64,000 nucleotides of DNA from Photobacterium damselae (GTDB lineage Bacteria; Pseudomonadota; Gammaproteobacteria; Enterobacterales; Vibrionaceae), in the NCBI RefSeq assembly GCF_003026815.1, contig NZ_PYOG01000004.1, positions 1 through 64,000 of the forward strand, read 5' to 3'. Numbering within the stretch: the stretch's first letter is position 1; every line of letters starts with the position of its first letter. This document shows positions 8,388-17,246 of the stretch, piece by piece. The position numbers and the translations under genes were made by a program. The notes beneath the pieces were generated by a model. The model had not been told where the DNA came from. It ran no database searches and saw only the letters and a program-made list of their open reading frames with translations.

Positions 8388-10370
8388 GTGGCGAAAGTAA
8401 GCTCTGTGGTTAACAACATTCATTGTCATAAAATTATGTCGCATAAATATGCTTCAAAAATGAATGCATCTATCGAAAAAATTATTTCTGGAAAGGAGTA
8501 TAGTTACCAAATACGTACAACTCGAATACTGGGAGAATTCTTCACATTTTGTTTTGAACACAACTTACAGATGACAACAGGTTCTGATGTATCACTATGT
8601 TTCTCTGCATGGCAAGAAAAGTATTTTGATGGCAACACAAATAAGCAGCCTTATACATTAATTAGTAATGCAAGAGCACTAAAGATAGCATTATCTAGAC
8701 TTTGCAGTCACTCTATTAGGGGGCTGCCTGAAACTAACCACATAGCTCCACTAAGACGCCTAAATACTACTGTGTTCTCGAATACAGTAAACTCTCGCAG
8801 CAAAGTTCTTGGTGGATTTGACCTATCAACGGACATACAAGGGAAAAGTCTTACTTTAGCTCTGGAAACAGATATTGATATCTTTCTTGGTGATTTGATA
8901 TCTACGATGAAAAAACATCGTGATGTGATCTACAATATATCGAAAAGGTACCTACTTGATGCATCGGATAGATTCAACTTTAGAGAAAAAGTGGTTGCAA
9001 AAATAGATCGTAGCTTATTTGATGATAATCCTGATCTACTACATCCCACCCGCGTATCATGTAAAGGGCAACGATACAGCCTGTTTAATTCTGACTTATC
9101 GAACGGTAAATGTGGAAAAGACAATTTACTTGCATACATCTGGCATTGCAAACGTGGATTCGTTAATCGTGATTTTTCGGGCGCAAATAACAACCTTTAC
9201 AAGCATTCAAAAAACCGATTCGAGCTTCGAGAATATTTTGGTTTATCAACTCTATCTGCTGTCGCTTGCTGCAATATTATAATCGTTGAATCTGGCATTA
9301 ATGTTGATAGTATCCGTAACTTATCACTGTCGTCACAAGGTTCTACTAATCAGATTTTCGAACCAACTCCAAATGGGTTTCGAATCAGTTATCATAAGGC
9401 CAGAGCCAAAGCTCATTTTAAACGCACATTAAAACATGTAACTACTGAACCTTTTATAGAACGGGCTTTTGACTATCTAGTAACGGCGACATCACACCAC
9501 CGTACTTTCGTATCTGGAAACACATCTAAACGACTTTTTTTATATCAGTCATCCAGTACCTCCAATTCTATAATTCCAGTTAGTGATATGGCCTTCAAAT
9601 CAGGCTTTATTCGTCTTTTAAGAGAAGCTAAACAACTCCTAGAGCAAAATCCTAGCTGGTGTGAGGATGTAACACCTGAATGTATTGACGAGATACTAAA
9701 CCCATCCCTAAAAGCGAAACTAAAAGAAAATAAACTCCTTCGACCAACAGCAAAAAAGCTACGAACTACCGAAGGAATCATTCGCTGGTATGAAAGTGGC
9801 GGCAACCCTGCTGTTGCAGCGAAATATCTAGGGAACTCTGAGGCTGTATCCATAAGAAATTATTTACCAAAAGAGCTACAGTTAGCGGTTTATAATCAGC
9901 GAGTAAGACGATTCCAAAATGTTTTGATCGCAAGTGCTACTGATGGAAAAGATTACCAAATTAAAGCTCTAAATCTGAAAGATGAAGCTGAACTAACTGA
10001 GTATTTATCACGGTTAGAAAAGCGTATCCCTCACTGGAAGAGCATAATGAAAACTGTATCAGCCAATAAAGATAAGCCCAATACAGCCTGTGGCGCTAAG
10101 GTTACTCTGAATATCTGTCCAGAAAACATAGCAGTAATGAAGGCTTGTCATGTAATAGCGATGCAGCGTATAGAGTCGGGCAAGTCTGTGGATGATAGTA
10201 TCAAAGAGCTATCCTATGTGTATCAAGCTTTGAGTGATTATTTGCGCACACATCCAGACAGGAGGTTAAAGCGCACTGTTCATAAGGGCGATCTACTCTA
10301 CGAGAAAAAAACCGGAAATTATTCTGACATAAAAATAACCAAGCAAGAGGTCAATCGTGGCTCTAATTAA
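8388..10370 (+). CDS. Large tyrosine-recombinase-like protein A, atypical active site
   Basis: First gene of the four-gene recombinase module. The 660-residue protein has a C-terminal part laid out like a tyrosine recombinase: ESGINVDSIRNL (301-311) where the first catalytic Arg box should be, a Lys near 337, KKLRTTEG (456-463) for the HxxR box, and YLGNSE...RNYLP (480-494) for the LGH...Y box. Aligned by eye, Arg I is Asn305, the HxxR His is Lys456 and the LGH His is Asn483; only Arg459 and Tyr492 remain. It may be an accessory subunit or a divergent enzyme. The GTG start at 8388 is chosen for the frame. The stop overlaps the next gene by 14 bp, implying translational coupling. Family membership rests on motif order only. 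Confidence 0.65.
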   Translation: MAKVSSVVNNIHCHKIMSHKYASKMNASIEKIISGKEYSYQIRTTRILGEFFTFCFEHNLQMTTGSDVSLCFSAWQEKYFDGNTNKQPYTLISNARALKIALSRLCSHSIRGLPETNHIAPLRRLNTTVFSNTVNSRSKVLGGFDLSTDIQGKSLTLALETDIDIFLGDLISTMKKHRDVIYNISKRYLLDASDRFNFREKVVAKIDRSLFDDNPDLLHPTRVSCKGQRYSLFNSDLSNGKCGKDNLLAYIWHCKRGFVNRDFSGANNNLYKHSKNRFELREYFGLSTLSAVACCNIIIVESGINVDSIRNLSLSSQGSTNQIFEPTPNGFRISYHKARAKAHFKRTLKHVTTEPFIERAFDYLVTATSHHRTFVSGNTSKRLFLYQSSSTSNSIIPVSDMAFKSGFIRLLREAKQLLEQNPSWCEDVTPECIDEILNPSLKAKLKENKLLRPTAKKLRTTEGIIRWYESGGNPAVAAKYLGNSEAVSIRNYLPKELQLAVYNQRVRRFQNVLIASATDGKDYQIKALNLKDEAELTEYLSRLEKRIPHWKSIMKTVSANKDKPNTACGAKVTLNICPENIAVMKACHVIAMQRIESGKSVDDSIKELSYVYQALSDYLRTHPDRRLKRTVHKGDLLYEKKTGNYSDIKITKQEVNRGSN

Positions 10371-12378
10371 TATCAACAATGTCACTCTCCGTAAAGGTGA
10401 AGATTGGTCTTATGCGTCTGATGACACCCGAAATTGGTGCTTCCCGTGGCTTCATAGTAACTTCAATGACCATATATGGTTCATTAATGATGGGTCTAAT
10501 GCTGAAAACCTACCGTATATTTCTTTCGATGACTATATCCCAGCAACAGGCGGTTCACTGAGCGACAATAAGTATCTGATTGTAACTAATGCTATAAAAA
10601 AAGTGCTCGCATTGAGCAGAACTGGGCATTTAGCAACAGAAGATAGTGACAAGTCGATGCTAACTCGCTTTGCAAGTATGACTGAGAACGCAACGGCTCT
10701 CAAAACACTCGCAGTATTCCTCATTAAAGAATACGGTGAGAATGCTGTATGTAAAGAAGGTTTCAGCCTTTTAACCACCGCAGACATAAAGAAATTCCAC
10801 TTGGAAATTGCGACAGGGAGGGCGGATAAAGCGACAGGTCTAACTGAACTTATTCTCGATAAAATATCAGTAATGGATAGCGAATCCATCATCCACCTTC
10901 TTGGTGTCAACTCAGAAGATGAATTACCAATTGGACGTTTTTTGGAAAAATTCGGAATATCGAAAGTCCGCGTATCGAGTTTCACCAGACATTTAATTTC
11001 AGAAAAGTTATCTGAGCTGTTCCCTGAACTGTCTCTCGTAATTACGGGTAAGACTATCCAGAAAGTTAAAGAATTCCCAAACTCGTGCCCAATGACATTC
11101 ACAGGAAAGGAGACAACGGTTAGCAACAATACTTTTGATAGCCTGACTAAAGCCCCGAACCTTTTAAAAAGGTATTCTCATTACTTACCTGAACTGTGTC
11201 ATTACTGCAACCCTACTGTTACAGTAACCGAATCATTTGCGAATACATACATCAGGCCAAAAGAACGCACACCAAACATTCCGACACAAACCGCCCTGTA
11301 TTATTTAAATGAAGCAATTCGGATAGTAACTGTTTATGGCGAAGACATTGTTGAAACTAAGAAAATCTGTGAATATCAACTTAATAGAATCCATGCGGAA
11401 AATCCCAAATATCGCCGCGATTATATTTTCGAAAGCCGCTGCCCTCACAAGATTATTATTCCTGAGAACAAGTTCACTAGAGACTTCAAAGTAACTAGGT
11501 ACAACGATTTACCAACAGGCTCTACACCTAAAGAACTTCGTACAAATGTTACCGTACTATTCGGGTACAAAATGCTACTGGCGGCAACCTATATTCTCGC
11601 TCATACCTTCTGTATAAAGCGTGTTTCAGAAATACTTGAGCTAAAGGAATCTAGTTTAGAACATAGCCTTTGGGGAGGCTATGAGCTGTCCTTCGGTATA
11701 AGAAAAGCTGCACCGACAGATAATTCAATTCTGGTTACCGGGCGACCAATACCCCATGTATTATTTGAAGGCATTTCATGCTTGACTGAAGCAAACTACC
11801 ATTACTACGCTGAACACGAAGACCCTTTTATATTCCCATCAAAGTGCACATCAACAGGTAAAGGGGAATACCCTAAAAACCAAAAAATGAGTCGAGTTGC
11901 AATTGTTGGTGCTCTACAATCATTCGCAGATTTTATCCAAGTCCCAACAGAAATTATTAATGGAGTTGAATCCCGATTCTATCTAACTCGAACGCACGTT
12001 CTAAGGCGTTTCGCTGCTCGTGCTTTTTATGCTCTTTCCGACTTGAGTGATTTTCCTGCTCTTTCTTGGCTAATGGGACACCGTGATACAGAAGAAACTT
12101 GGCATTACCTGCTAGAAGAAGTTGGTAACGAGCACCTATCAGAAGAAGAAGCCCAATGTGTATTGGATGCTATTTACAAAAGCAATGTCGATACATGTCA
12201 GGTTGAAGATACCATTAAATCTAAACTAAACATCAGATTCAACAATCAGTCCGACGATGTGGCTAGAGAGTTTATTAGAGAGCAAATCCTCTCTGGCGCA
12301 AAAATTTATAATTACACCGATGATTCGGGTAAAATTATTCTATGGATGGATATTAGTGATGAAGAAACATCAGAGTAA
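10357..12378 (+). CDS. Large tyrosine recombinase B
   Basis: 673-residue site-specific recombinase, second of the module. Catalytic motifs are complete: Arg422 (IKRVSEILEL), Lys450 candidate, His547-x-x-Arg550 (THVLRR), His575 (LMGHRD) and nucleophile Tyr584 (WHYLL). The roughly 400 residues before the catalytic region are much longer than in lambda-type integrases, as seen for recombinases of Tn554-like and recombinase-in-trio elements. The start at 10357 overlaps the previous gene by 14 bp. It probably carries out strand exchange at the island ends together with the recombinase at 13073. Confidence 0.85.
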   Translation: MALININNVTLRKGEDWSYASDDTRNWCFPWLHSNFNDHIWFINDGSNAENLPYISFDDYIPATGGSLSDNKYLIVTNAIKKVLALSRTGHLATEDSDKSMLTRFASMTENATALKTLAVFLIKEYGENAVCKEGFSLLTTADIKKFHLEIATGRADKATGLTELILDKISVMDSESIIHLLGVNSEDELPIGRFLEKFGISKVRVSSFTRHLISEKLSELFPELSLVITGKTIQKVKEFPNSCPMTFTGKETTVSNNTFDSLTKAPNLLKRYSHYLPELCHYCNPTVTVTESFANTYIRPKERTPNIPTQTALYYLNEAIRIVTVYGEDIVETKKICEYQLNRIHAENPKYRRDYIFESRCPHKIIIPENKFTRDFKVTRYNDLPTGSTPKELRTNVTVLFGYKMLLAATYILAHTFCIKRVSEILELKESSLEHSLWGGYELSFGIRKAAPTDNSILVTGRPIPHVLFEGISCLTEANYHYYAEHEDPFIFPSKCTSTGKGEYPKNQKMSRVAIVGALQSFADFIQVPTEIINGVESRFYLTRTHVLRRFAARAFYALSDLSDFPALSWLMGHRDTEETWHYLLEEVGNEHLSEEEAQCVLDAIYKSNVDTCQVEDTIKSKLNIRFNNQSDDVAREFIREQILSGAKIYNYTDDSGKIILWMDISDEETSE

Positions 12379-13072
12379 GGTATTATCCCAAAACCATAAC
12401 GCAACAAAAAAACGAGCTGCAACTCTCGAACAAGTTAAACTCCGCATAAGCCTTCTAAATGACTTCATTGAGAATGGTGTACCAGATGGGTTTACTGCAC
12501 ATACTGGCTTGCTAAAGCTGTTGGCGTATTCTGATGGTGGTGAAATAGAACAACGGAGTTATCAATCCATTCTTTCAAAGAAGAACATTCCGATTATTGA
12601 TATAGATCCTTCATTTAAAGGTTCTGCATCAGCAGTAATAGATTGTAAAGACTACTTGTTACTGAAAATAGATAAGTTGAAAAAGCTCGAAATGCCATGT
12701 GTCCCGCTAGAGCAAAGCAATGATGCGGCTTTTGATTCTAGTCTTAACACTCCCAAAACGAAAACCAAGGGGGAACTGAAAGGAACAATTAAGGAGCAAG
12801 CAGCTCTAATTGAGTCTTTAGCCAAGGAACTACTGAAGCAACGCCGCGCAAACAACACTCTAATATCCGTCATCAGGGAGAGGGATCGTCACGCATCACG
12901 TACATTAAAGGCATACTTCGACAAGCACCAAGATGACCTCTGTCAAGTTAGAGAATTCATTAAACCCTCGCTCGAAAAAACAATATCAAACCTACATGAG
13001 TTGTCTCGTGAGTTTGATGAAGCATTTGGTGATAACGAAGATAGTATTGTACAAATATTAGGGGAACGGTAG
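12359..13072 (+). CDS. Small coiled-coil protein of the recombinase module (TnpC-like position)
   Basis: No enzyme family recognised. The start is taken at ATG 12359, which overlaps the upstream stop by 20 bp, because the longer frame from 12257 lies deep inside the preceding gene; this gives 237 residues. The C-terminal half is highly charged and helical, with a likely coiled coil (KEQAALIESLAKELLKQRR onward). By position, size and coiled-coil character it recalls the third, DNA-binding accessory protein (TnpC) of Tn554-type elements, but no sequence identity is claimed. It is followed immediately by the next recombinase (stop TAG then ATG). Confidence 0.7.
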   Translation: MKKHQSKVLSQNHNATKKRAATLEQVKLRISLLNDFIENGVPDGFTAHTGLLKLLAYSDGGEIEQRSYQSILSKKNIPIIDIDPSFKGSASAVIDCKDYLLLKIDKLKKLEMPCVPLEQSNDAAFDSSLNTPKTKTKGELKGTIKEQAALIESLAKELLKQRRANNTLISVIRERDRHASRTLKAYFDKHQDDLCQVREFIKPSLEKTISNLHELSREFDEAFGDNEDSIVQILGER

Positions 13073-14533
13073 ATGGTAATGAACAGTTTAAAAATAGACA
13101 TTAAATCCCGCCCAGCCTCAAGTGAATCTGACTCCCATGATAATGACGAATTATGTTTGTTTTTATATGGGAATGGTGACGTTAATTGGTTTGCTACAGA
13201 CTTCTTAATGTCCAACAAAATACCAAGAGCCTCTAAAAAAGGTGCTAAAGGCTTGATTCGCTACTTTCTTGAATACATAGAGTATTATGAAAATTGGAAG
13301 TATGGAGACACTCAAGGGAAGCCTGTATCCATCGGAACTGTAACTGATGAGCATTTTTATGATTTCGTTCGATACATAGAAGACGATATTGGTCTTAATC
13401 GAAACGCTATCGCCAAAAGAGTCAGAATGGCTTTGCGTTTTCTAGAGTTCATCCAAGAAAACTACCACTTGAGATATACGTTGATTGCTATCTCCGACGC
13501 TGATGGTCACTACTCCTCAAAAGGGTTAGTTAATGCTAAACGTAAAATCTCATCTCATAATAAGAAGAGTTTTTTACATCATGACTGCATACCTCATAGT
13601 GAAGACTATGGCAGCAGAAGTCCAATAACCGAAGCTGCAATTGAAAGCCTTTATAATGATTTGGACAAATTAGAGGACGAAGGTGAAGAATTTCTGTTTG
13701 AGTTTTTATCGACACTTATCGGCTTACTTGAAGCAACAGGTATTCGTGTAAGCGAAGCTGCAAATATAGACGCTCATACAATTGAGATCTTACGCGCTCA
13801 AGTGAATGCCTCTTTAGCCAGTAAGGCAGTAGAACTCAATGATATCATTAGACTAAACAAACTCACTGTTGATGCTAAGAGTTTGAAGACTGCTGAAGCT
13901 ATTTATCGAAAGTCGGCTGTTGGTGGCAATAATAACCAACTTGTTTGGATTAAAATTAAAACAACCAAAGGCAACAACAAAAACACCTTTCGGATTATTC
14001 CTATTTCATTTACCGCAGCACAATACCTAGTCCGATTCTATGACGACTATATTCTTAATGAGTTAGACCGAACTAACGAAGGTCTTTGTAGGATAAATCG
14101 CGCAAAATTTGGAAAATTATTTGTTCATCATCGCTCTCATTTGCCGATGACTGGAGTAATGATTTCTAGCCTATTCTATGAAATATTTGGCAGAAAATAT
14201 AAAAGTAAACATAAACGAAACCCTCACCTTTTTCGACATCGTTTTATTACTCTTTTAACAGTTCAACAACTTAAAGCGCTCAATAGTAATATGGGAGGAA
14301 CACAACTTGCCAGACTAATCTTAAAGCGAATCCAAGGATTAACTGGACATGCCAGTATTGATACAATGCTTCACTATGTTGAACTTGCAGAAGCTGAATT
14401 GGAAATCGACAAACTTTCTGGCTTTGATAGCACAACAAGAGAGCACTTAGTTTCAGAACTAGGAGAAGAGCATGTTGCGCAACTAGAGAAAGGGTTGATA
14501 CTCAAACAAGTTAAAGAAACATTGACCTCCTAA
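13073..14533 (+). CDS. Tyrosine recombinase C
   Basis: 486-residue integrase-type protein with a normal two-domain build: an N-terminal SAM-like core-binding domain (about 55-135) and a catalytic domain with Arg225 (ATGIRVSEAAN), Lys299 (KTTKGN), His385-x-x-Arg388 (HLFRHR), His426 (LTGHAS) and Tyr435 (HYVEL). All six catalytic positions are occupied. It starts at the base after the upstream stop codon, so the four genes 8388-14533 form one coupled operon. It is the most canonical of the three large recombinases and a good candidate for the enzyme that makes the recA insertion. Confidence 0.9.
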   Translation: MVMNSLKIDIKSRPASSESDSHDNDELCLFLYGNGDVNWFATDFLMSNKIPRASKKGAKGLIRYFLEYIEYYENWKYGDTQGKPVSIGTVTDEHFYDFVRYIEDDIGLNRNAIAKRVRMALRFLEFIQENYHLRYTLIAISDADGHYSSKGLVNAKRKISSHNKKSFLHHDCIPHSEDYGSRSPITEAAIESLYNDLDKLEDEGEEFLFEFLSTLIGLLEATGIRVSEAANIDAHTIEILRAQVNASLASKAVELNDIIRLNKLTVDAKSLKTAEAIYRKSAVGGNNNQLVWIKIKTTKGNNKNTFRIIPISFTAAQYLVRFYDDYILNELDRTNEGLCRINRAKFGKLFVHHRSHLPMTGVMISSLFYEIFGRKYKSKHKRNPHLFRHRFITLLTVQQLKALNSNMGGTQLARLILKRIQGLTGHASIDTMLHYVELAEAELEIDKLSGFDSTTREHLVSELGEEHVAQLEKGLILKQVKETLTS

Positions 14534-14649
14534 TGAAGTTAGCTTTCAATATTTAACGAAATTCCCACATAAGCTCATTATGTGTAAATGATGTATCCTA
14601 CGCCATTAAACAACTCACACATTCTCATTCGAAATGGATGAACCAAAAT

Positions 14650-15828
14650 TCACTTACTTACAACTCTATAAAAATAGTCTGCCAATCCATTTCTAAACTC
14701 ACGAGTTGAATTGGCGGCGTTTTTATACAGACGACCATTTGAATCTAGAGCCATTACTTCACAGTCACCCCAATGACTAGCTTTTTTACAATAATCAAGC
14801 TGCCCCAAAATTAACCCTGCATGGCTAACTTCTTGAACGCTGGCACCATCAGAAATTAGTCGGTGTATGACTAAAGCCAGTGCTTGCCATATTTGCGCCG
14901 ATAAACGAAAACCAGCACGCTCAACCTTACCACCTTGCTCTAAGGGAGTAAGCCACGAACTCAAGAATGCTTTTATGTAGTCAAAGTTGCCATTAGAAAG
15001 ACATTCTGAGACTGTCTTACCAGACGAAGTCGTCACTTCATCTGACATCTTGCAAATCTCTTGAACATGCGCACCAGCGACAGCTCCCACTAAGAACTTA
15101 AACAAGATGTACTCTGTCGTTAGATAGCTTTCTGACATTTTTACATGTTTGGACTTGTCGGATACCCCCCCAAAACTATCCAAACTCAACTCAACAGCGA
15201 GCTTCAATACATAAGGCCTCAAAGGAAATGCGTCGTTCGTTTGCGAGAATTGGCTGAGATGCATGCCTGAATGTTGCCGATTAAATTTAAAGAATAACTC
15301 TTTAACTTGCTCTTCATCGATGCCGCTTTCATCATCAAAAATAACCGTCAATACAACACTTTGAACGGATAATATCTGACGAAATGCACTTTTTTTCTTT
15401 ATTTCCGAAGCACTTAATCTAGATGAAAAAAGAGGCGTTTTGATACCTAGAGATTTTAGTACCGCAGTCAAAATCAAAATCTCTCCCACGATGAAGCTAG
15501 AATCTCGATCGTAGGAGACCTTTGCTGCACCATCAGTCAAAGAGAGAGTCGGTTTTCCATCTAGCACTACGGTGAGTGAAATTGGTGTACCAATCATCTT
15601 TTGGGACAGTTCTTTTTCCAAATCCGCTTGAATATCACTCACTCTTTTCAGGTTGGTTTTATTTTTTGCGGCATCAAAAAACACCTCTAACTGAGGAGGT
15701 ATACGATTAATATAAAAATAATTTTCAAGCTCTATTGCTGGCAAGTAAGTTACTAAACTTTTTACTGTTTTATCTGAACTAGAAATCAAGCAGCCCGTTA
15801 AATTTAACTCAGACAACCTTTGTCTCAC
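14650..15828 (-). CDS. Unknown protein, possibly DGQHR/DndB-like
   Basis: 392 residues, GTG start. Function not recognised. The segment ELFFKFNRQHSGMHLSQF (177-194), following a predicted beta strand (VVLTVIFDD, 158-166), resembles the part of DGQHR/DndB-type proteins after the DGQHR motif, where an F-x-x-N helix and a hydrophobic-Ser segment recur. The DGQHR motif itself is not visible; the matching place reads VGEILILTAV, so any nuclease activity is doubtful. It is divergent from a ParB/Srx-like gene across an operator-like palindrome. The pairing suggests a regulatory or self-control unit of the island. Classification is tentative. Confidence 0.5.
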   Translation of the reverse strand: MRQRLSELNLTGCLISSSDKTVKSLVTYLPAIELENYFYINRIPPQLEVFFDAAKNKTNLKRVSDIQADLEKELSQKMIGTPISLTVVLDGKPTLSLTDGAAKVSYDRDSSFIVGEILILTAVLKSLGIKTPLFSSRLSASEIKKKSAFRQILSVQSVVLTVIFDDESGIDEEQVKELFFKFNRQHSGMHLSQFSQTNDAFPLRPYVLKLAVELSLDSFGGVSDKSKHVKMSESYLTTEYILFKFLVGAVAGAHVQEICKMSDEVTTSSGKTVSECLSNGNFDYIKAFLSSWLTPLEQGGKVERAGFRLSAQIWQALALVIHRLISDGASVQEVSHAGLILGQLDYCKKASHWGDCEVMALDSNGRLYKNAANSTREFRNGLADYFYRVVSK

Positions 15829-15871
15829 ATCTTTTAAGAATTCTAAAGACAGTTTAACGAAAACAAATAAC

Positions 15872-15896
15872 TTGATCAGACATTATGTCTGATCAA
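15872..15896. promoter_or_regulatory. 25-bp perfect palindrome, candidate operator between divergent genes
   Basis: Arms TTGATCAGACAT and ATGTCTGATCAA (12 bp each, no mismatch) flank a single T. It lies in the intergenic region upstream of both genes 14650-15828 (-) and 15967-17193 (+). No T-run follows, so it is not a terminator. Each arm contains a GATC Dam site, at 15874 and 15891. A dimeric repressor binding here could control both genes. Confidence 0.7.
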
Positions 15897-15966
15897 TTAT
15901 AGTAATAAAAAACTTCCTCTCGAATCAATAATTCGACCACTAACACAGATCGCTTGGGTAATACAG

Positions 15967-17193
15967 ATGAACGATAACAGTGAACACAATCAATTAGATG
16001 AAATTGGAGACAATTCCCTAGCAAACTCTATTAGTAGTAGTTTGGTAAACAAATACGAAAACAAAGAAAACTCTAGCTATTTAGCAAGCTCTAAGGTGAT
16101 TGTAGATAAGTTTAGTGAAATCCTTACATCTCAAAGGGTTTATGATATTTTCAAATCTAAATCTAAGTATTACGCTGGAATCAAATCGGTTAGAACCAGT
16201 CTTAAACACATTGAAATTTTCATTTCACCTCAATTAGCAAGGGATATGTTGCAATTTTCTCAACGTGGTGCGGTGAATAAAAATAACAAGAATAGGAAAC
16301 TAAACAGAACTAAAGTAAACAAATATGCTGAGGCAATGAAAGCAGGAAAGTGGTGCTTAACTGGCGAGCCAATAATCATATCTGATGATGGGGAAATTCT
16401 AAACGGACATCACCGCTTACAAGCCTGCCTAGAAGCTGGTGTCGGATTTATATCAACCGTTACATATGGTGTAACTGATGATTTATCTTTTGCTCATATA
16501 GATGTTGGCAACACGCGCTCTAGAGCGCAGGTTTTAGAGATGTCAGGGGTAAAAGTCAGCGCCCCAATCTTATCTCGCGTAGCAATGTTGGCAAAAGCCT
16601 TTGATATGACAAAGAATAAGTTCAATTTTAGAGGAACTCAAGGCACCTCTTTTCAACCTGCTGAAATTCTCAGCTATGTTGAAGAACACGAGGAGCTAGC
16701 GCTCTCAGTAGATTTTGCGTCAACCATTGTTAAGCGACACAAACTAGAAAGCCAAATATCAGAGCCAATATACGCATTTGCGCATTATTTGATAACACAA
16801 AACTTAAAAGAGCTTGAGTTTGATTGCTTACCAATTACACCCGAGGTTTACCTCACAAGGGTGATATCTGGTTTAGGGTTAAATTCAGAAGAAGATATTG
16901 AGTATCAAGTTCGTAATTATTTGCAATCATTGGTACGTGAATCAACATCCTATGCACTGTTGTGTAAGCTCTCTGCAATTTTTAAAGGTTGGAATCTTCA
17001 CCTAAACATCCCCGTCACTGGCAATAAAGTCAGTGTGAAGCGAGTCGCTCAATTTAAAAGGGATGCTGATGGCAACAAGCTGCCACTACCATCAGCAGGT
17101 AATATCAACGAAGCATTCACGGTGCCTTGTTTAGCCAAAGGTACAATACCTAAGCGCATCCATAAACAAAGCAATATTCAAATCAAAAAATAG
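15967..17193 (+). CDS. ParB/sulfiredoxin-fold (DGQHR-type) protein
   Basis: 408 residues. The motif ILNGHHRLQACLEAG, with N146-G-H-H-R150, is the signature of the ParB N-terminal/Srx-like domain, which in different members binds DNA, hydrolyses CTP or acts as a nuclease. It is preceded by LNRTKVNKYAEAMKAGKW, the usual helix before that motif. The second half is helical with no recognised domain. It is transcribed divergently from the possible DGQHR-like gene at 14650, across a 25-bp palindrome, and ends in a hairpin shared with hsdR. No parA partner or parS site is apparent, so plasmid-type partitioning is unlikely. A role in island maintenance or defence is inference. Confidence 0.75.
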   Translation: MNDNSEHNQLDEIGDNSLANSISSSLVNKYENKENSSYLASSKVIVDKFSEILTSQRVYDIFKSKSKYYAGIKSVRTSLKHIEIFISPQLARDMLQFSQRGAVNKNNKNRKLNRTKVNKYAEAMKAGKWCLTGEPIIISDDGEILNGHHRLQACLEAGVGFISTVTYGVTDDLSFAHIDVGNTRSRAQVLEMSGVKVSAPILSRVAMLAKAFDMTKNKFNFRGTQGTSFQPAEILSYVEEHEELALSVDFASTIVKRHKLESQISEPIYAFAHYLITQNLKELEFDCLPITPEVYLTRVISGLGLNSEEDIEYQVRNYLQSLVRESTSYALLCKLSAIFKGWNLHLNIPVTGNKVSVKRVAQFKRDADGNKLPLPSAGNINEAFTVPCLAKGTIPKRIHKQSNIQIKK

Positions 17194-17209
17194 TGAATTA
17201 AGTAATAAT

Positions 17210-17235
17210 AAAGGCAAGGTATCAACCTTGCCTTT
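17210..17235. terminator. Bidirectional terminator between convergent genes
   Basis: AAAGGCAAGGT, loop ATCA, ACCTTGCCTTT. A perfect 11-bp stem sits between the ends of the ParB/Srx-like gene (+) and hsdR (-). Confidence 0.8.
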
Positions 17236-17246
17236 GTACTAAAACC

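Noticed and set aside
12257..12358. Longer start for the coiled-coil gene
   Set aside because: It would overlap the preceding recombinase by over 120 bp; the ATG at 12359 gives a normal coupled junction.
15967..17193. A plasmid-type partition system
   Set aside because: There is a ParB-like domain but no ParA ATPase beside it, and the divergent partner is not a Walker protein.
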